DNA from: Knoellia sp. S7-12
Lineage (GTDB): Bacteria > Actinomycetota > Actinomycetes > Actinomycetales > Dermatophilaceae
Direction: 5' to 3'
Length of the DNA stretch: 64,000 nt
Assembly (NCBI RefSeq): GCF_040518285.1
Contig: NZ_CP155449.1
Span: forward strand, 248,001-312,000
Below the pieces are notes generated by a model that did not search any database, was not told the origin of the DNA, and saw only the letters and a list, made by a program, of their open reading frames with translations. A program made the translations under genes and the position numbers. Within the stretch, counting starts at the first letter, position 1. Each line of letters opens with the position of its first letter. Positions 27,617 to 36,693 of the stretch are shown piece by piece.

Positions 27617-28938
27617 AGGCAGCCTGGATCTACGTCGCTCTCGGGCTCGCGCTCTTCCTCGCCGTCATCCTCCCGCCGCTCCTTGACCGGTGGCGGGTCA
27701 ATGCCCCGATCGTCCTCGTGACCCTTGGCCTGATCGTCGGCGTGCTGCCCGGGTTCCGTGACCTCGACCTCGACCCGGTCACCCACGGATCGGCCATCAC
27801 CCACATCACCGAGTTCACCGTGCTCGTGTCGCTCATGGGTGTGGGGCTCGCGCTCGACCGACCGTTGAGCTTCCGGGACCGCGGCTCCTGGCGCAACTGG
27901 TCGCCGACGTGGCGCCTCCTCGGGATCGCCATGCCGCTGACCATCGTCGGAGTGGGCCTGCTCGCGTGGGGACCGTTCGGTGTGGCCGCGCCCGCTGCCC
28001 TGTTGCTGGGTGCTGCGCTGGCACCGACTGACCCTGTCCTCGCCTCCGACGTGCAGGTCGGTGGCCCCAACGCGGCAGAGACCGCTGAAGGCAACGCGGA
28101 GGAGGTGGACGAGGAGGACGAGGTTCGCTTCGCCCTCACGAGCGAGGCCGGGCTCAACGACGGACTGGCCTTCCCGTTCGTCCACGCCGCCATCTTCCTC
28201 GCGACCGTGGGTGCGTTCTCGGAGTGGGGTGCTCGCTGGGTGGCCTGGGAGGGCGTCGGCAAGATCGTCCTCGGCGTCGCGGTCGGTGTTGGTCTTGGCT
28301 GGGCCGTCTCCCGGCTGGCCTTCACGTCACGCTCCGAGGACGTGCGCTTCGCCACGGCAGGTGAGCCGCTGGTCGCCATCGCTGCTCTGCTCGCGGCCTA
28401 CGGCATCGCCGAGGTAGTGGGCGGTTATGGCTTCCTCTCGGTCTTCACGTGCGCGATGGCGATCCGCAGCTTCGAGCGCTCGCACTCCTATCACCACGAC
28501 ATGCACGAGGTCATCGAGCGGCTCGAGCGGCTGCTGACTCTTGTTGTGCTGCTCTTCCTCGGCATGGCGCTCACCAACGGACTGCTCGCCCATCTCGACT
28601 GGATGGGCGTCACGTTGTCGCTGGCCCTGCTGCTGGTCATCCGGCCGCTCGCCGGGATGGCGTCGTTCCTCGGGCACCGGCGGTCGCGTGGCCTGCAGGG
28701 GTTCGACAAGCGCGAACGGGTCGTGGCGGCGCTCTACGGAGTGCGCGGCATCGGTTCGCTCTTCTATCTTGCGTATGCCGCGACGCACGCCGACTTCCCG
28801 GAGATCCGGTGGATGTGGTCGGTCGTCGCGTTCACGGTCGTCGTGTCGGTCTACCTCCACGGCTTCACCGCACCGTTCGCGATGGCCTGGCAGGAGCGCG
28901 GCGAGCAGTCTCAGCGTCGCGCCGATGCCCGCTCGTAG
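27613..28938 (+). CDS. CPA1-family cation:proton antiporter
   Basis: The product has 441 residues and about twelve helices. The transport core is clear: ALAPTDPVLASDVQVGGP near residue 140 and LTSEAGLNDGLAFPFV near residue 180, with the conserved Asp pair (TDP and ND). A short acidic loop rich in Glu (EGNAEEVDEEDEV) lies between them. It should exchange Na+ or K+ for protons. The GTG start overlaps the DinB-like gene's stop. The 173-bp interval after the stop contains the promoter of the HNH gene and nothing else recognisable. Confidence 0.88.
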   Translation: MKAAWIYVALGLALFLAVILPPLLDRWRVNAPIVLVTLGLIVGVLPGFRDLDLDPVTHGSAITHITEFTVLVSLMGVGLALDRPLSFRDRGSWRNWSPTWRLLGIAMPLTIVGVGLLAWGPFGVAAPAALLLGAALAPTDPVLASDVQVGGPNAAETAEGNAEEVDEEDEVRFALTSEAGLNDGLAFPFVHAAIFLATVGAFSEWGARWVAWEGVGKIVLGVAVGVGLGWAVSRLAFTSRSEDVRFATAGEPLVAIAALLAAYGIAEVVGGYGFLSVFTCAMAIRSFERSHSYHHDMHEVIERLERLLTLVVLLFLGMALTNGLLAHLDWMGVTLSLALLLVIRPLAGMASFLGHRRSRGLQGFDKRERVVAALYGVRGIGSLFYLAYAATHADFPEIRWMWSVVAFTVVVSVYLHGFTAPFAMAWQERGEQSQRRADARS

Positions 28939-29087
28939 ACCTGCAAGAACCTCGGTCTCACAGAACACGGTTCCCGGTACGTACGTGATGCCCGGGTGGC
29001 CAATGTTGGTATGTCTTCAGGTCTGCTTGCGAGCCAAAAGACCTGCGCTGCAACACAATTGGCTGTGGAAAAGCATCTGCCCTGTCA

Positions 29088-29103
29088 CCGAACAGGTGTA
29101 CGA
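29088..29103 (+). promoter_or_regulatory. LexA/SOS-type box
   Basis: CCGAACAGGTGTACGA matches the actinobacterial SOS box (TCGAAC-N4-GTTCGA) at 10 of 12 specified positions. It overlaps the presumed -10 TACGAT (29099-29104), which ends 7 nt before the ATG at 29112. LexA bound here would block transcription until DNA damage. Confidence 0.6.
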
Positions 29104-29111
29104 TGAGATGT

Positions 29112-30599
29112 ATGGAGGGGACGCCAACACTTGCAGGGCCTGAGGTTCAGGTCCGCTCTGTCGTGTCCTCGCTCGGGGACGTGAGCCCGGAGGGTTTGAC
29201 CGAATCCGAACGGGTTGCGGTGGTGTCTGCGCTGGAGGCGTTGAAGGGTGCGGCTGCTGCGGCGCAGGCTCGGTTGACTGCTGCGGCGGTGGTGGATCGT
29301 GAGGCGTTGGGTGAGGACTCGCGCAGTGTGCGCGCGGACCTGGCGTTGGCTCGTCGGTGTTCCCCGACACTCGCGGATCAGCACGTCGGGGTGGCCAAGG
29401 CCCTTGTGGGCGAGATGCCGTTGACGATGGGCGCTCTGGAGCGCGGTGAGATCAGCGAGCGGCGGGCGATGATCGTGGTGCGGGAGACCGCGTGCCTGAG
29501 CGTTGAGCACCGGGCCGAGGTCGACCGCCGGCTGGCACCGACGATTGCCAATCTTGGGGACAAGGCGTTGGCTGGGGCGGCGCGGCGTGCCGGTGCGGCT
29601 TTGGATGCGGAGTCGTTGGCTGAACGGAACCGTCGCGCGGTCGCGTCCCGTCGGATGTCGGTGCGTGCGGCCGCGGACGGAATGGCGTGGCTGTCGATCC
29701 TGGGACCGATGAAGGACATCATCGGAGCGCACGTCGCGCTGCTGGGTGAGGAAGGTCGACGCAATGTCATCGACCCGGATCTGCCCGCCGGTGAGTGGGA
29801 AGCTGCGGCAGCCGCGGCTCGTGCCGACACCCGCGGCAAGGGTGCATGGCTTGCCGACCGGGCGCTCGAGTTGTTGTCCGGTCGTGCGAAGGGTCAGCCG
29901 CAACAGGTTGAGGTCAGTCTCGTCATGACCGACCAGGTCCTGCTCCCTGCGGCCTTCGGTGGTCAGGCCCCGGCTGATGACGTTGCGACCATCCCGGGGT
30001 GGGGTCCCATTCCCGGGTCCGAGGCACGCGACCACATCGCCGCCCTGCTCGACCACGCCGACGACAGCGACCCCAAGAGCGGCCTCTGGCTCCGGCGTCT
30101 GTTCACCGACCCCACAGGTCGTGACCTGGTCGCCCTCGACTCGAAACGTCGCCTGTTCCAAGGCGGCCTCCGCCGCTTCCTCGAGCTGCGCGACCCGACC
30201 TGCCGCGTCCCATGGTGTGACGCCCCGGTGGTCCAGGCCGACCACGTGCAGGCCGTCCACGACGGGGGCGCCACGACTGGCGCCAATGGTGGCGGGATGT
30301 GCAAACGCCACAACCTCGTCAAGGAAGAACCCGGGTGGCACATGAACGTCGAATCCACCGGGCTCGACGGCACCGGATCACACCGACTACGCATCCACAC
30401 CCCAACAGGTCGCGTCCACGACGCCACCGCAACACCACTCCTTGGCGAAGGCTGGCTCACGCCCGAACCCGTGGCTGACGAATGGTGGAGTGACGCCGAG
30501 ATCCACGAGATGCCCCTGCCCGAGGACCCCTGGGGTGGCTGGATCCCGGACCCACCCGATGACTGGTTCCCTCAGGACGACGAGATGCGGGTCGCCTAG
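29112..30599 (+). CDS. DUF222/HNH endonuclease family protein (13E12-like)
   Basis: The product has 495 residues. The DUF222 region (about 10-330) is helical; the C-terminal HNH nuclease motif lies near residues 360-405: RDPTCRVPWCDAPVVQADHVQAVHDGG, then ANGGGMCKRHNLVKEEPGW. An acidic, Trp/Pro-rich tail ends the protein. It belongs to the repetitive 13E12-type family common in actinobacteria, several mycobacterial members of which are LexA-regulated. The ATG at 29112 is chosen over 29103 because the latter lies in the LexA-like box and TACGAT sits 7 nt before 29112. Its stop codon overlaps that of the convergent toxin gene. Confidence 0.85.
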   Translation: MEGTPTLAGPEVQVRSVVSSLGDVSPEGLTESERVAVVSALEALKGAAAAAQARLTAAAVVDREALGEDSRSVRADLALARRCSPTLADQHVGVAKALVGEMPLTMGALERGEISERRAMIVVRETACLSVEHRAEVDRRLAPTIANLGDKALAGAARRAGAALDAESLAERNRRAVASRRMSVRAAADGMAWLSILGPMKDIIGAHVALLGEEGRRNVIDPDLPAGEWEAAAAAARADTRGKGAWLADRALELLSGRAKGQPQQVEVSLVMTDQVLLPAAFGGQAPADDVATIPGWGPIPGSEARDHIAALLDHADDSDPKSGLWLRRLFTDPTGRDLVALDSKRRLFQGGLRRFLELRDPTCRVPWCDAPVVQADHVQAVHDGGATTGANGGGMCKRHNLVKEEPGWHMNVESTGLDGTGSHRLRIHTPTGRVHDATATPLLGEGWLTPEPVADEWWSDAEIHEMPLPEDPWGGWIPDPPDDWFPQDDEMRVA

Positions 30600-30922
30600 A
30601 TCGGTTCGGTGCGCAGGCGTGCGGCGATGTCGACGACGTCTTCAAGTTCGCCCGTGGCAACGGCGATGATGAGGTCGTAGGCCTCGTCATTGGTGAGGGT
30701 GAGTCGCCGGCCGTTGAGGCCGAATGTGGCAATGACCGAGGCGAGGGCCAACCGCTTGTTGCCGTCAACGAGAGCGTGATTGCGCGCGACGGTCTGGACC
30801 AGCGCGCACACCTTGAGCTCGAGTGAGGGATAGGTGTCCTCACCGAACGCTCTCGCCCGGGGTCTGGAGGCAGCAGCCTCCAAAAGGCCGATGTCACGCA
30901 CCTCAAACTCGCCCAGAGTCAT
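30596..30922 (-). CDS. Doc-like (Fic fold) toxin, N-terminally short
   Basis: The product has 108 residues. The Fic/Doc active site is visible as HALVDGNKRLAL near residues 49-60, preceded by VRDIGLLEAAASRPRARAFG. Doc proteins phosphorylate EF-Tu. The usual N-terminal 15-25 residues are missing: an in-frame TGA lies eight codons upstream of this ATG, so no longer start exists. The start is 1 bp after the stop of an antitoxin-like reading frame. The toxin may be inactive or weakened. Confidence 0.7.
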   Translation of the reverse strand: MTLGEFEVRDIGLLEAAASRPRARAFGEDTYPSLELKVCALVQTVARNHALVDGNKRLALASVIATFGLNGRRLTLTNDEAYDLIIAVATGELEDVVDIAARLRTEPI

Positions 30923-30923
30923 C

Positions 30924-31068
30924 TCAGCGCGGGAGTTCAGTTGTCAGGACCTGGTCCAACCGGGCTCGACGGTCCTCGCGCTCGACGTAATCACGGACAG
31001 CCTGGCGTGCGACCTCTTGCATCGATCGACCTTCGCTCTTTGCGCAGGCGCGCAAGAGTCATCGCCAT
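30924..31068 (-). pseudogene. truncated ribbon-helix-helix antitoxin partner of Doc
   Basis: Below normal gene-calling size. Reading the minus strand toward the TGA at 30926-30924 gives RACAKSEGRSMQEVARQAV, DYVEREDRRARLDQVL and a short end, the typical C-terminal half of Phd/CopG-like antitoxins paired with Doc. The expected N-terminal half is missing. ATG codons at 31068 and 31062 begin MAMTL in another frame, as if an internal deletion removed the strand-forming segment and shifted the frame. A TTG at 31055 could start only a 43-residue product. Confidence 0.55.
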
Positions 31069-31072
31069 CCCC

Positions 31073-31795
31073 TCAAGACACCGTTGGTGATACCACCGAG
31101 CCATCGATTTCGCGGACGATGACGCGAATGACTCCGGCGAGCAGTGCGGCCATGACGGCGTTGGCTGCCAGGATCCCGGCCATCAGGGTCGCCAGCTCGA
31201 CGCCGACGAACCACAGCACGAGTAGGCCTCCAGTGGACAGCGCCCACGCCCAGGCCCAGGCATGGATGATCCACGGTCGGGGTGTGTCCAGCGATGCCGG
31301 AGAGCCGTTGCGCCCGGTCCGGACGCGACGGGCGCTCGCCCAGGTCTGGCTCAAGAGCTGGAACGGAAAGACGACGTGGATGATCGGGATGAACCACGCC
31401 ACAAGGAGCCACACGGGGTCATGGGTGAGGGACGTGAGGTCAACATGCGCAGAGTTGGCGAGGGTGAAGGCCCAGGCGCCGACCAGGAGCACGAGCACCA
31501 TGACCGCCGTCGCTGCCAGGCTCGCCAGTCCATCGATGATCCCGGTAGGGGCCGAGTTCGTGGTGTCCGCCACGCACAACGCGAGCAGCGCAGCACTCAT
31601 GAGGCCACACACGGCATAGAGGCAGTTCGTCGCGCTGCGGAACCAGGTCGGCAGCTCGGGTCGAGTGGCGGTCAGGGCGTCGACGGTGTGCGCGGTCCAC
31701 TGGGCTCCGTCCCAGTATCGGTACTTGCCGCGCACTTCCGGGTCGGGAGCCCAGCGGGCCGAGTTGTTGCCGGTTGTGGGTTGGCTTGTCGTCAT
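31073..31795 (-). CDS. DUF2510-DUF4328 membrane protein
   Basis: The product has 240 residues. The N-terminal DUF2510 motif reads WAPDPEVRGKYRYWDGAQWTAHT (about 15-37), a short surface-protein module of actinobacteria. Several membrane helices follow with the DUF4328 pattern (HDPVWLLVAWFIPIIHVVFP and FQLLSQTWASA). Function unknown. The ATG at 31795 brings the DUF2510 motif close to the N-terminus; 31843 would add a 16-residue extension. It is divergent from serS. Confidence 0.78.
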   Translation of the reverse strand: MTTSQPTTGNNSARWAPDPEVRGKYRYWDGAQWTAHTVDALTATRPELPTWFRSATNCLYAVCGLMSAALLALCVADTTNSAPTGIIDGLASLAATAVMVLVLLVGAWAFTLANSAHVDLTSLTHDPVWLLVAWFIPIIHVVFPFQLLSQTWASARRVRTGRNGSPASLDTPRPWIIHAWAWAWALSTGGLLVLWFVGVELATLMAGILAANAVMAALLAGVIRVIVREIDGSVVSPTVS

Positions 31796-31869
31796 GGCTG
31801 TGAGTGTTGCCGGATCGGCGAAATCGGCCGTGCGGTTTTCCACAGGTAGGCATCGATAGGCTGAGGCGC

Positions 31870-33138
31870 GTGATTGATCTCAAGCTGCTCCGCGAGAACC
31901 CCGACCGAGTGCGCGCCTCGCAGCGCGCGAGGGGTGAGGACGAGAGTGTCGTTGACGCCGTCCTGGCCGCGGAGGAGAAGCGCCGCTCCAGCCTCACGGC
32001 GTTCGAGCAGCTGCGCGCCGAGCAGAAGGCCATGGGCAAGCAGGTCTCCCAGGCCCAGGGTGACGAGAAGCAGGCCCTCCTCGCGCGCACCAAGGAGATC
32101 TCCACCCAGGTCAAGCTCAACCAGACGACCGCCGACGAGGCCGCGGAGGAGCTCGCGACCCTCCAGCGCAGCATCGGCAACGTCATCGAGGACGGCGTCC
32201 CGGTCGGCGGCGAGGACGACTACGTCGTGCTCGAAACCGTGGGCGCTCCTCGTGACTTTGAAGCCGAGGGCTTCGAGCCCAAGGACCACCTCACCCTCTT
32301 CGAGGGCCTGAACGCCCTCGACATGGAGCGCGGCGCCAAGGTGTCGGGTTCGCGCTTCTACTTCCTCAAGGGTGTCGGCGCGCGCCTCGAGATGGCGATG
32401 CTCCAGCTCGCGATGCAGCGCGCCATCGAGGCCGGCTTCGTCCCGATGATCACGCCGACCCTCGTCAAGGCCGAGGTCATGGCCGGCGCCGGCTTCATCG
32501 ACCACCACGCCGACGAGGTCTATCGCCTCGAGGCCGACGACCTCTATCTCACCGGCACGAGCGAGGTGGCGCTCGCGGGCTACCACGCCGACGAGATCAT
32601 CGATCTCGCCGACGGCCCGATCCGGTTCGCCGGGCAGTCGACCTGCTACCGCCGCGAGGCGGGGAGCTATGGCAAGGACACCCGCGGCATCATCCGGGTC
32701 CACCAGTTCAACAAGATCGAGATGTTCGTCTACTGCCGTCCCGAGGACGCGAACGACGAGCACCAGAAGCTCCTTGCCTTCGAGAAGGAGATGCTCGACC
32801 TCATGGAGCTGCCCTACCGCGTCATCGACACTGCTGCCGGTGACCTCGGTGGCCCGGCCGCGCGCAAGTTCGACTGTGAGGCGTGGGTCCCGACCCAGGG
32901 CAAGCACCGCGAGCTCACATCGACGAGCAACTGCACGACCTTCCAGGCCCGTCGCCTCAAGACCCGCTACCGCGTCGAGGGCGGCGGCACCGACATCGCC
33001 GCAACGCTCAACGGCACGCTCGCCACGACGCGCTGGATGGTCGCGATCCTCGAGAACCACCAGCAGGCCGACGGCTCGATCTCCGTGCCTGCAGCGCTCC
33101 GCCCCTTCATCGGGCTCGACGTCCTCACCCCCGCCTGA
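31870..33138 (+). CDS. serS: seryl-tRNA synthetase
   Basis: Charges tRNA-Ser. The 422-residue protein has the N-terminal tRNA-binding coiled-coil arm (about 30-105) and a class II core: [10 protein letters not shown], motif 2 ([17 protein letters not shown]), the serine pocket, and motif 3 ([18 protein letters not shown], the actinobacterial variant). The GTG at 31870 follows TAGGCT (31857-31862) by 7 nt, supporting leaderless translation; there is no Shine-Dalgarno. Confidence 0.95.
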   Translation: MIDLKLLRENPDRVRASQRARGEDESVVDAVLAAEEKRRSSLTAFEQLRAEQKAMGKQVSQAQGDEKQALLARTKEISTQVKLNQTTADEAAEELATLQRSIGNVIEDGVPVGGEDDYVVLETVGAPRDFEAEGFEPKDHLTLFEGLNALDMERGAKVSGSRFYFLKGVGARLEMAMLQLAMQRAIEAGFVPMITPTLVKAEVMAGAGFIDHHADEVYRLEADDLYLTGTSEVALAGYHADEIIDLADGPIRFAGQSTCYRREAGSYGKDTRGIIRVHQFNKIEMFVYCRPEDANDEHQKLLAFEKEMLDLMELPYRVIDTAAGDLGGPAARKFDCEAWVPTQGKHRELTSTSNCTTFQARRLKTRYRVEGGGTDIAATLNGTLATTRWMVAILENHQQADGSISVPAALRPFIGLDVLTPA

Positions 33139-33140
33139 TC

Positions 33141-33566
33141 GTGGATGGTCGACCGGGCTATCGCCTCATTCCGACCGCACCCTCCCCGGAGGCCTACTGC
33201 GAACTGCGTCGAGCGTCGGGACTCTCGCCCAAGACGCTGGCACAGGCCTCAGCAGCGATCCCCGGCTCTTGGGCGGCGTGCCATGTCGTGGAGGAGTCGA
33301 CAGGCGAAGCGGTTGCCATGGGCAGGGTGATCGGTGACGGCGGCTGGTACTTCCACATCGCCGACATGGCCACCCATCCCGACCATCAGCGGCTCGGCCT
33401 GGGTGCGCGGGTGATGGAGTGGCTGCTGGACTCCATCAGGGCGGCGGCGGAGGACGAGCCCTACGTGACCCTCATGGCCGACGAGCCCGGTCGCCCGCTT
33501 TACAGGCGCTTCGGGTTCCAGGAGACGGGGCCGACCTCGATCGGCATGAAGCTCATGACGCTCTGA
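33141..33566 (+). CDS. GNAT-family N-acetyltransferase
   Basis: The product has 141 residues. The acetyl-CoA-binding motif A is clear (YFHIADMATHPDHQRLGLGARVMEWLL, with the Q/RxxGxG/A loop), and the end YRRFGFQETGPTSIGMKL fits motif B. Substrate unknown. The GTG start is 2 bp after the serS stop, so the two are probably cotranscribed. Confidence 0.85.
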   Translation: MDGRPGYRLIPTAPSPEAYCELRRASGLSPKTLAQASAAIPGSWAACHVVEESTGEAVAMGRVIGDGGWYFHIADMATHPDHQRLGLGARVMEWLLDSIRAAAEDEPYVTLMADEPGRPLYRRFGFQETGPTSIGMKLMTL

Positions 33567-33610
33567 CGGTGTCTCGCGGGCAAGCGCAGGGGCCCTTCCG
33601 TCTTGCGATG

Positions 33611-33641
33611 GATCCGTTCGTCGCCTCTCCTTCCTTAGGCT
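33611..33641 (+). promoter_or_regulatory. promoter/operator of the two-component operon, twin of 35751
   Basis: GATCCGTTCGTCG (33611-33623) is followed by a TAGGCT -10 (33636-33641) 7 nt before the ATG. The same 13-mer with the same spacing precedes the ABC exporter gene, which suggests binding by the cognate response regulator. Confidence 0.55.
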
Positions 33642-33648
33642 GAGGGGT

Positions 33649-35025
33649 ATGCCGTCCGCCCGCCGATCGCTGTCGACCTCCGTCGGCGATTTCTTTGCGA
33701 TCGACGACGACTGGGAGCGGCCGACTGCGCCCATCAGCCGCCGGGACTGGGTGGTGGGCGTCGGGCTCTCGCTCGTGGCGGTCCTCCTCCTCGAATTGGG
33801 CCGCAGCGTCACCGAGATCCAGGCCGGTGGTCAGCCGCACTGGGTGCAGTGGGCAGCGACCGTCTCCGGCGCCATGCTCATGGTCTGGCGGCGTCAGCAC
33901 CCGATCCTCGTCGGGTGCCTCGCGGCCGCCCACATGTTCATCGTGGGCGTCACCATGCCGATGATCATGGGGCAGCTGGCCCTACAGGCCGTCTACTTCG
34001 TCGCCATCTATGCCGCGGTCGCGTACGCACGCCACCGTCGCTCCGCCTTGCTCGTCGTCGCCGGCATCACTGTCTTCATGTTGCTCTGGGTGGGCTGGCA
34101 GCTGGCACTCGGCGGCGGGATCGCGGAGATCACCGAGGACGCCCGCGCCGACGGAGCCGATGGGTGGTTCAGCCCGACGGTCGGTGCCGTCGCCACCATG
34201 CTGGCCATCAACCTTGTGTACTTCGTGGGAGCAATCCTCGTCGGCCAGATCGCCTGGCGTGGGGCTCGTCAACGCGCTCGCCTCGAGGACCAGGCGTCGA
34301 CCATCACGGCGCAGGCCGAGGACCTCAAGCGCCGCGCGGTCGTCGACGAACGCCTGCGCATCGCCCGCGAGCTCCATGACGTGGTCGGGCACCACGTGGC
34401 CGTCATCGGCATCCAGGCCGGTGCCGCGCGACGGGTCCTCGACAAGCGTCCTGCCGAGGCAGCCAAGGCGCTCGGTCAGATCGAGGAGAGCTCGCGCGAT
34501 GCCGTCAGCCAGATGCGGAGCCTGCTCGGCACCCTGCGTGACATCGAGGCGACCGCCGAGCTGGACGGGTTGACCGACGACGCTGCGGCCACCTCGCGCA
34601 GCCCCGAGCCGACGCTCGCGGACCTGGCCGACCTCGTCGCCGAGCGGGACGCGGCAGGCATGCACACGGCATACCACGTCGTCGAGAATCGCCAAGGTGC
34701 GCACACCTCGGTGGCACCGTCGATCGGTCTCACTCTCTATCGCATCGCCCAGGAAGCCCTGGCCAACATCACCCGACACTCGACGGCGACGACCACGGAC
34801 GTCTTCACGCGGGTCATCGACGCCAACGGATCGGGCCAGGCCTACGCCGAGATCGAGGTCCTCGACAACGGTCGGCCGCGCTCCGGCACCTCCGGGTCGG
34901 GGCTCGGGCAGCTGGGCATGCGTGAGCGGGCGGCCTCACACAAGGGAACCGTCGACATCGGGCCGCGACCGATGGGCGGCTACCGTGTGCGAGTGCGCAT
35001 TCCGTTGGGAGAGAACGATGTCTGA
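33649..35025 (+). CDS. NarL-type sensor histidine kinase (HisKA_3)
   Basis: The product has 458 residues. Five or six membrane helices span about residues 40-205. The dimerisation/phosphoacceptor segment is RIARELHDVVGHHVAVIG with His243, and the HATPase_c domain follows (LTLYRIAQEALANITRHS; G-box GSGLGQLGMRERAASHKG). The sensed signal probably concerns the membrane, as there is no large extracytoplasmic domain. It overlaps the response regulator gene by 8 bp. Confidence 0.9.
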   Translation: MPSARRSLSTSVGDFFAIDDDWERPTAPISRRDWVVGVGLSLVAVLLLELGRSVTEIQAGGQPHWVQWAATVSGAMLMVWRRQHPILVGCLAAAHMFIVGVTMPMIMGQLALQAVYFVAIYAAVAYARHRRSALLVVAGITVFMLLWVGWQLALGGGIAEITEDARADGADGWFSPTVGAVATMLAINLVYFVGAILVGQIAWRGARQRARLEDQASTITAQAEDLKRRAVVDERLRIARELHDVVGHHVAVIGIQAGAARRVLDKRPAEAAKALGQIEESSRDAVSQMRSLLGTLRDIEATAELDGLTDDAAATSRSPEPTLADLADLVAERDAAGMHTAYHVVENRQGAHTSVAPSIGLTLYRIAQEALANITRHSTATTTDVFTRVIDANGSGQAYAEIEVLDNGRPRSGTSGSGLGQLGMRERAASHKGTVDIGPRPMGGYRVRVRIPLGENDV

Positions 35026-35752
35026 CCTGCCTGACAGCGCAGCCCGGATCCGGGTGCTCATCGTCGACGACCAGCACCTGGTGCGTTCCGGCTTCCGGAT
35101 GATGCTGTCCGTCGACGACGACATCGAGATCGTGGGTGACGTCGCCAACGGTGAGCTCGCACTCGCCGCCGCCCGCGAGCTCTCACCCGACGTCATCCTC
35201 ATGGACGTGCAGATGCCCGTCATGGACGGCATCGAGGCGACCCGCATCGTCGTTGCCGAGGACCTCGGCCGGGTCATCATCCTCACGACCTTCGATCGCG
35301 ACGACTACCTCTTCGACGCGCTCCGGGCCGGAGCCAGCGGGTTCCTCCTCAAGAACTCCGAGCCCGAGCAGCTCACTGACGCGATCCGGGCCGTGTCCGG
35401 TGGACATGCCCTCCTCGCACCCGAGGTGACGACCCGGGTCATCGCCGAGATGGTGGCGCCGACCGGGCTCAACGCGGGCACGAGGGTGCCCATGGGCGCG
35501 TCGAGCGTGGGTTCGGCCGAACAGCTCGAGCGGCTCACCGAGCGCGAGCTCGAGGTCCTCACCCTCATGGCCCGAGGAAGGTCCAACGCGGAGATCGCCG
35601 CCGACCTCTTCCTCGGTGAGGCCACCATCAAGACCCACGTCTCCAACTGCCTCGCCAAGCTCCACCTGCGCGACCGGGTGCAGGCAGTCGTCTTCGCCTA
35701 CGAGGTCGGGCTCATCCGCCCGGCGGAGAACCGCGCTCACCCTCAGGACTGA
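35018..35752 (+). CDS. NarL/LuxR-family response regulator
   Basis: The product has 244 residues. The receiver domain (about 12-130) has the acidic pair in IVDDQH, phosphoacceptor Asp63 in ILMDVQMP, the Thr in ILTTFDRDD and Lys in FLLKN. The C-terminal LuxR helix-turn-helix (about 175-235) reads LTERELEVLTLMARGRSNAEIA and ATIKTHVSNCLAKL. GGGAGAG is its ribosome site inside the kinase gene. Probable targets are the two copies of GATCCGTTCGTCG before its own operon and before the ABC exporter. Confidence 0.92.
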   Translation: MSDLPDSAARIRVLIVDDQHLVRSGFRMMLSVDDDIEIVGDVANGELALAAARELSPDVILMDVQMPVMDGIEATRIVVAEDLGRVIILTTFDRDDYLFDALRAGASGFLLKNSEPEQLTDAIRAVSGGHALLAPEVTTRVIAEMVAPTGLNAGTRVPMGASSVGSAEQLERLTERELEVLTLMARGRSNAEIAADLFLGEATIKTHVSNCLAKLHLRDRVQAVVFAYEVGLIRPAENRAHPQD

Positions 35753-35780
35753 TCCGTTCGTCGTTCCCTCCGCCTAGCGT
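35751..35780 (+). promoter_or_regulatory. promoter/operator of the ABC exporter operon
   Basis: GATCCGTTCGTCG (35751-35763) and TAGCGT -10 (35775-35780), 7 nt before the ATG. It begins at the stop codon of the response regulator gene and duplicates the arrangement at 33611. Confidence 0.55.
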
Positions 35781-35787
35781 TGAGGTC

Positions 35788-36693
35788 ATGACGCAGAGAG
35801 CACACGGATCACTCATCGAGGTCGACGGACTGAGCCGATCGTTCGGCGACCTCAAGGCCGTCGACGATGTGAGCTTCACCGTGCCGGGTGGGCTGATGAC
35901 CGGCTTCGTCGGCGGCAACGGTGCGGGCAAGACCACGACCATGCGCATGATCATGGGCCTGCTCGCGACCCACGGGGGAGGGGTGCGTTGGAACGGCGCC
36001 CCGATCACCGCCGACATCCGGCGCAGGGTCGGCTACATGCCCGAGGAGAGGGGCCTCTACCCCAAGCAGAAGGTCCTCGACCAGCTCGTCTATCTCGGTG
36101 AGCTGTCGGGCATGAGCGCCGCGGCCGCCAAGGCCTCGGTGATGGAGCACCTGGAGCGCTTCGGCTTGGGGGACCGCTCGGGCGAACGAGTCGAGAAGCT
36201 GTCCCTCGGCAACCAGCAGCGCGTGCAGATCATCGCCGCGCTCATGACCACCCCGGACGCGCTCATCCTCGATGAGCCCTTCTCGGGCCTTGACCCGCAG
36301 GCGGTCGACTCCATGGTCGACCTCCTGCGCGAGCATGCGGCCAGGGGAGTGCCGGTTCTGTTCAGCTCGCACCAGCTCGACCTCGTCGAGCGCCTCTGCG
36401 ACCGCCTCGTCGTCCTCGCCAAGGGCCGGGTCGTCGCGGCCGGCGCCGTCGACGAGCTCCGCAGGGTTGGCCCCGAGCGCTACCGGATCACCGTCGCAGG
36501 TGACGCGGGATGGGTCCGCGACGAGTCCGGCATACACGTCCATGACGTCGACGGGACCACAGCGCTCGTCGAGTTCACTGACCCTGCCGCGCGACAACGG
36601 TTGTTGCGCAACGCAGTTGAGCGCGGAGACGTCGTCGACTTCGCGCGCCAGGTCCCTGCACTGTCCGAGATCTACCGTGAGGTGACGGCATGA
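35788..36693 (+). CDS. ABC exporter ATP-binding subunit (NatA-like)
   Basis: The product has 301 residues. Walker A is GGNGAGKTTTMRM near residue 46, the signature is LSLGNQQRVQ, and Walker B is ALILDEPFSGLDPQ. A C-terminal extension of about 90 residues follows the ATPase core, as in the ABC-2/NatA class. It pairs with the ABC-2 permease that overlaps its stop (ATGA). The shared upstream box suggests control by the adjacent two-component system. Substrate unknown (sodium, drugs or lipids are possible). Confidence 0.9.
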   Translation: MTQRAHGSLIEVDGLSRSFGDLKAVDDVSFTVPGGLMTGFVGGNGAGKTTTMRMIMGLLATHGGGVRWNGAPITADIRRRVGYMPEERGLYPKQKVLDQLVYLGELSGMSAAAAKASVMEHLERFGLGDRSGERVEKLSLGNQQRVQIIAALMTTPDALILDEPFSGLDPQAVDSMVDLLREHAARGVPVLFSSHQLDLVERLCDRLVVLAKGRVVAAGAVDELRRVGPERYRITVAGDAGWVRDESGIHVHDVDGTTALVEFTDPAARQRLLRNAVERGDVVDFARQVPALSEIYREVTA

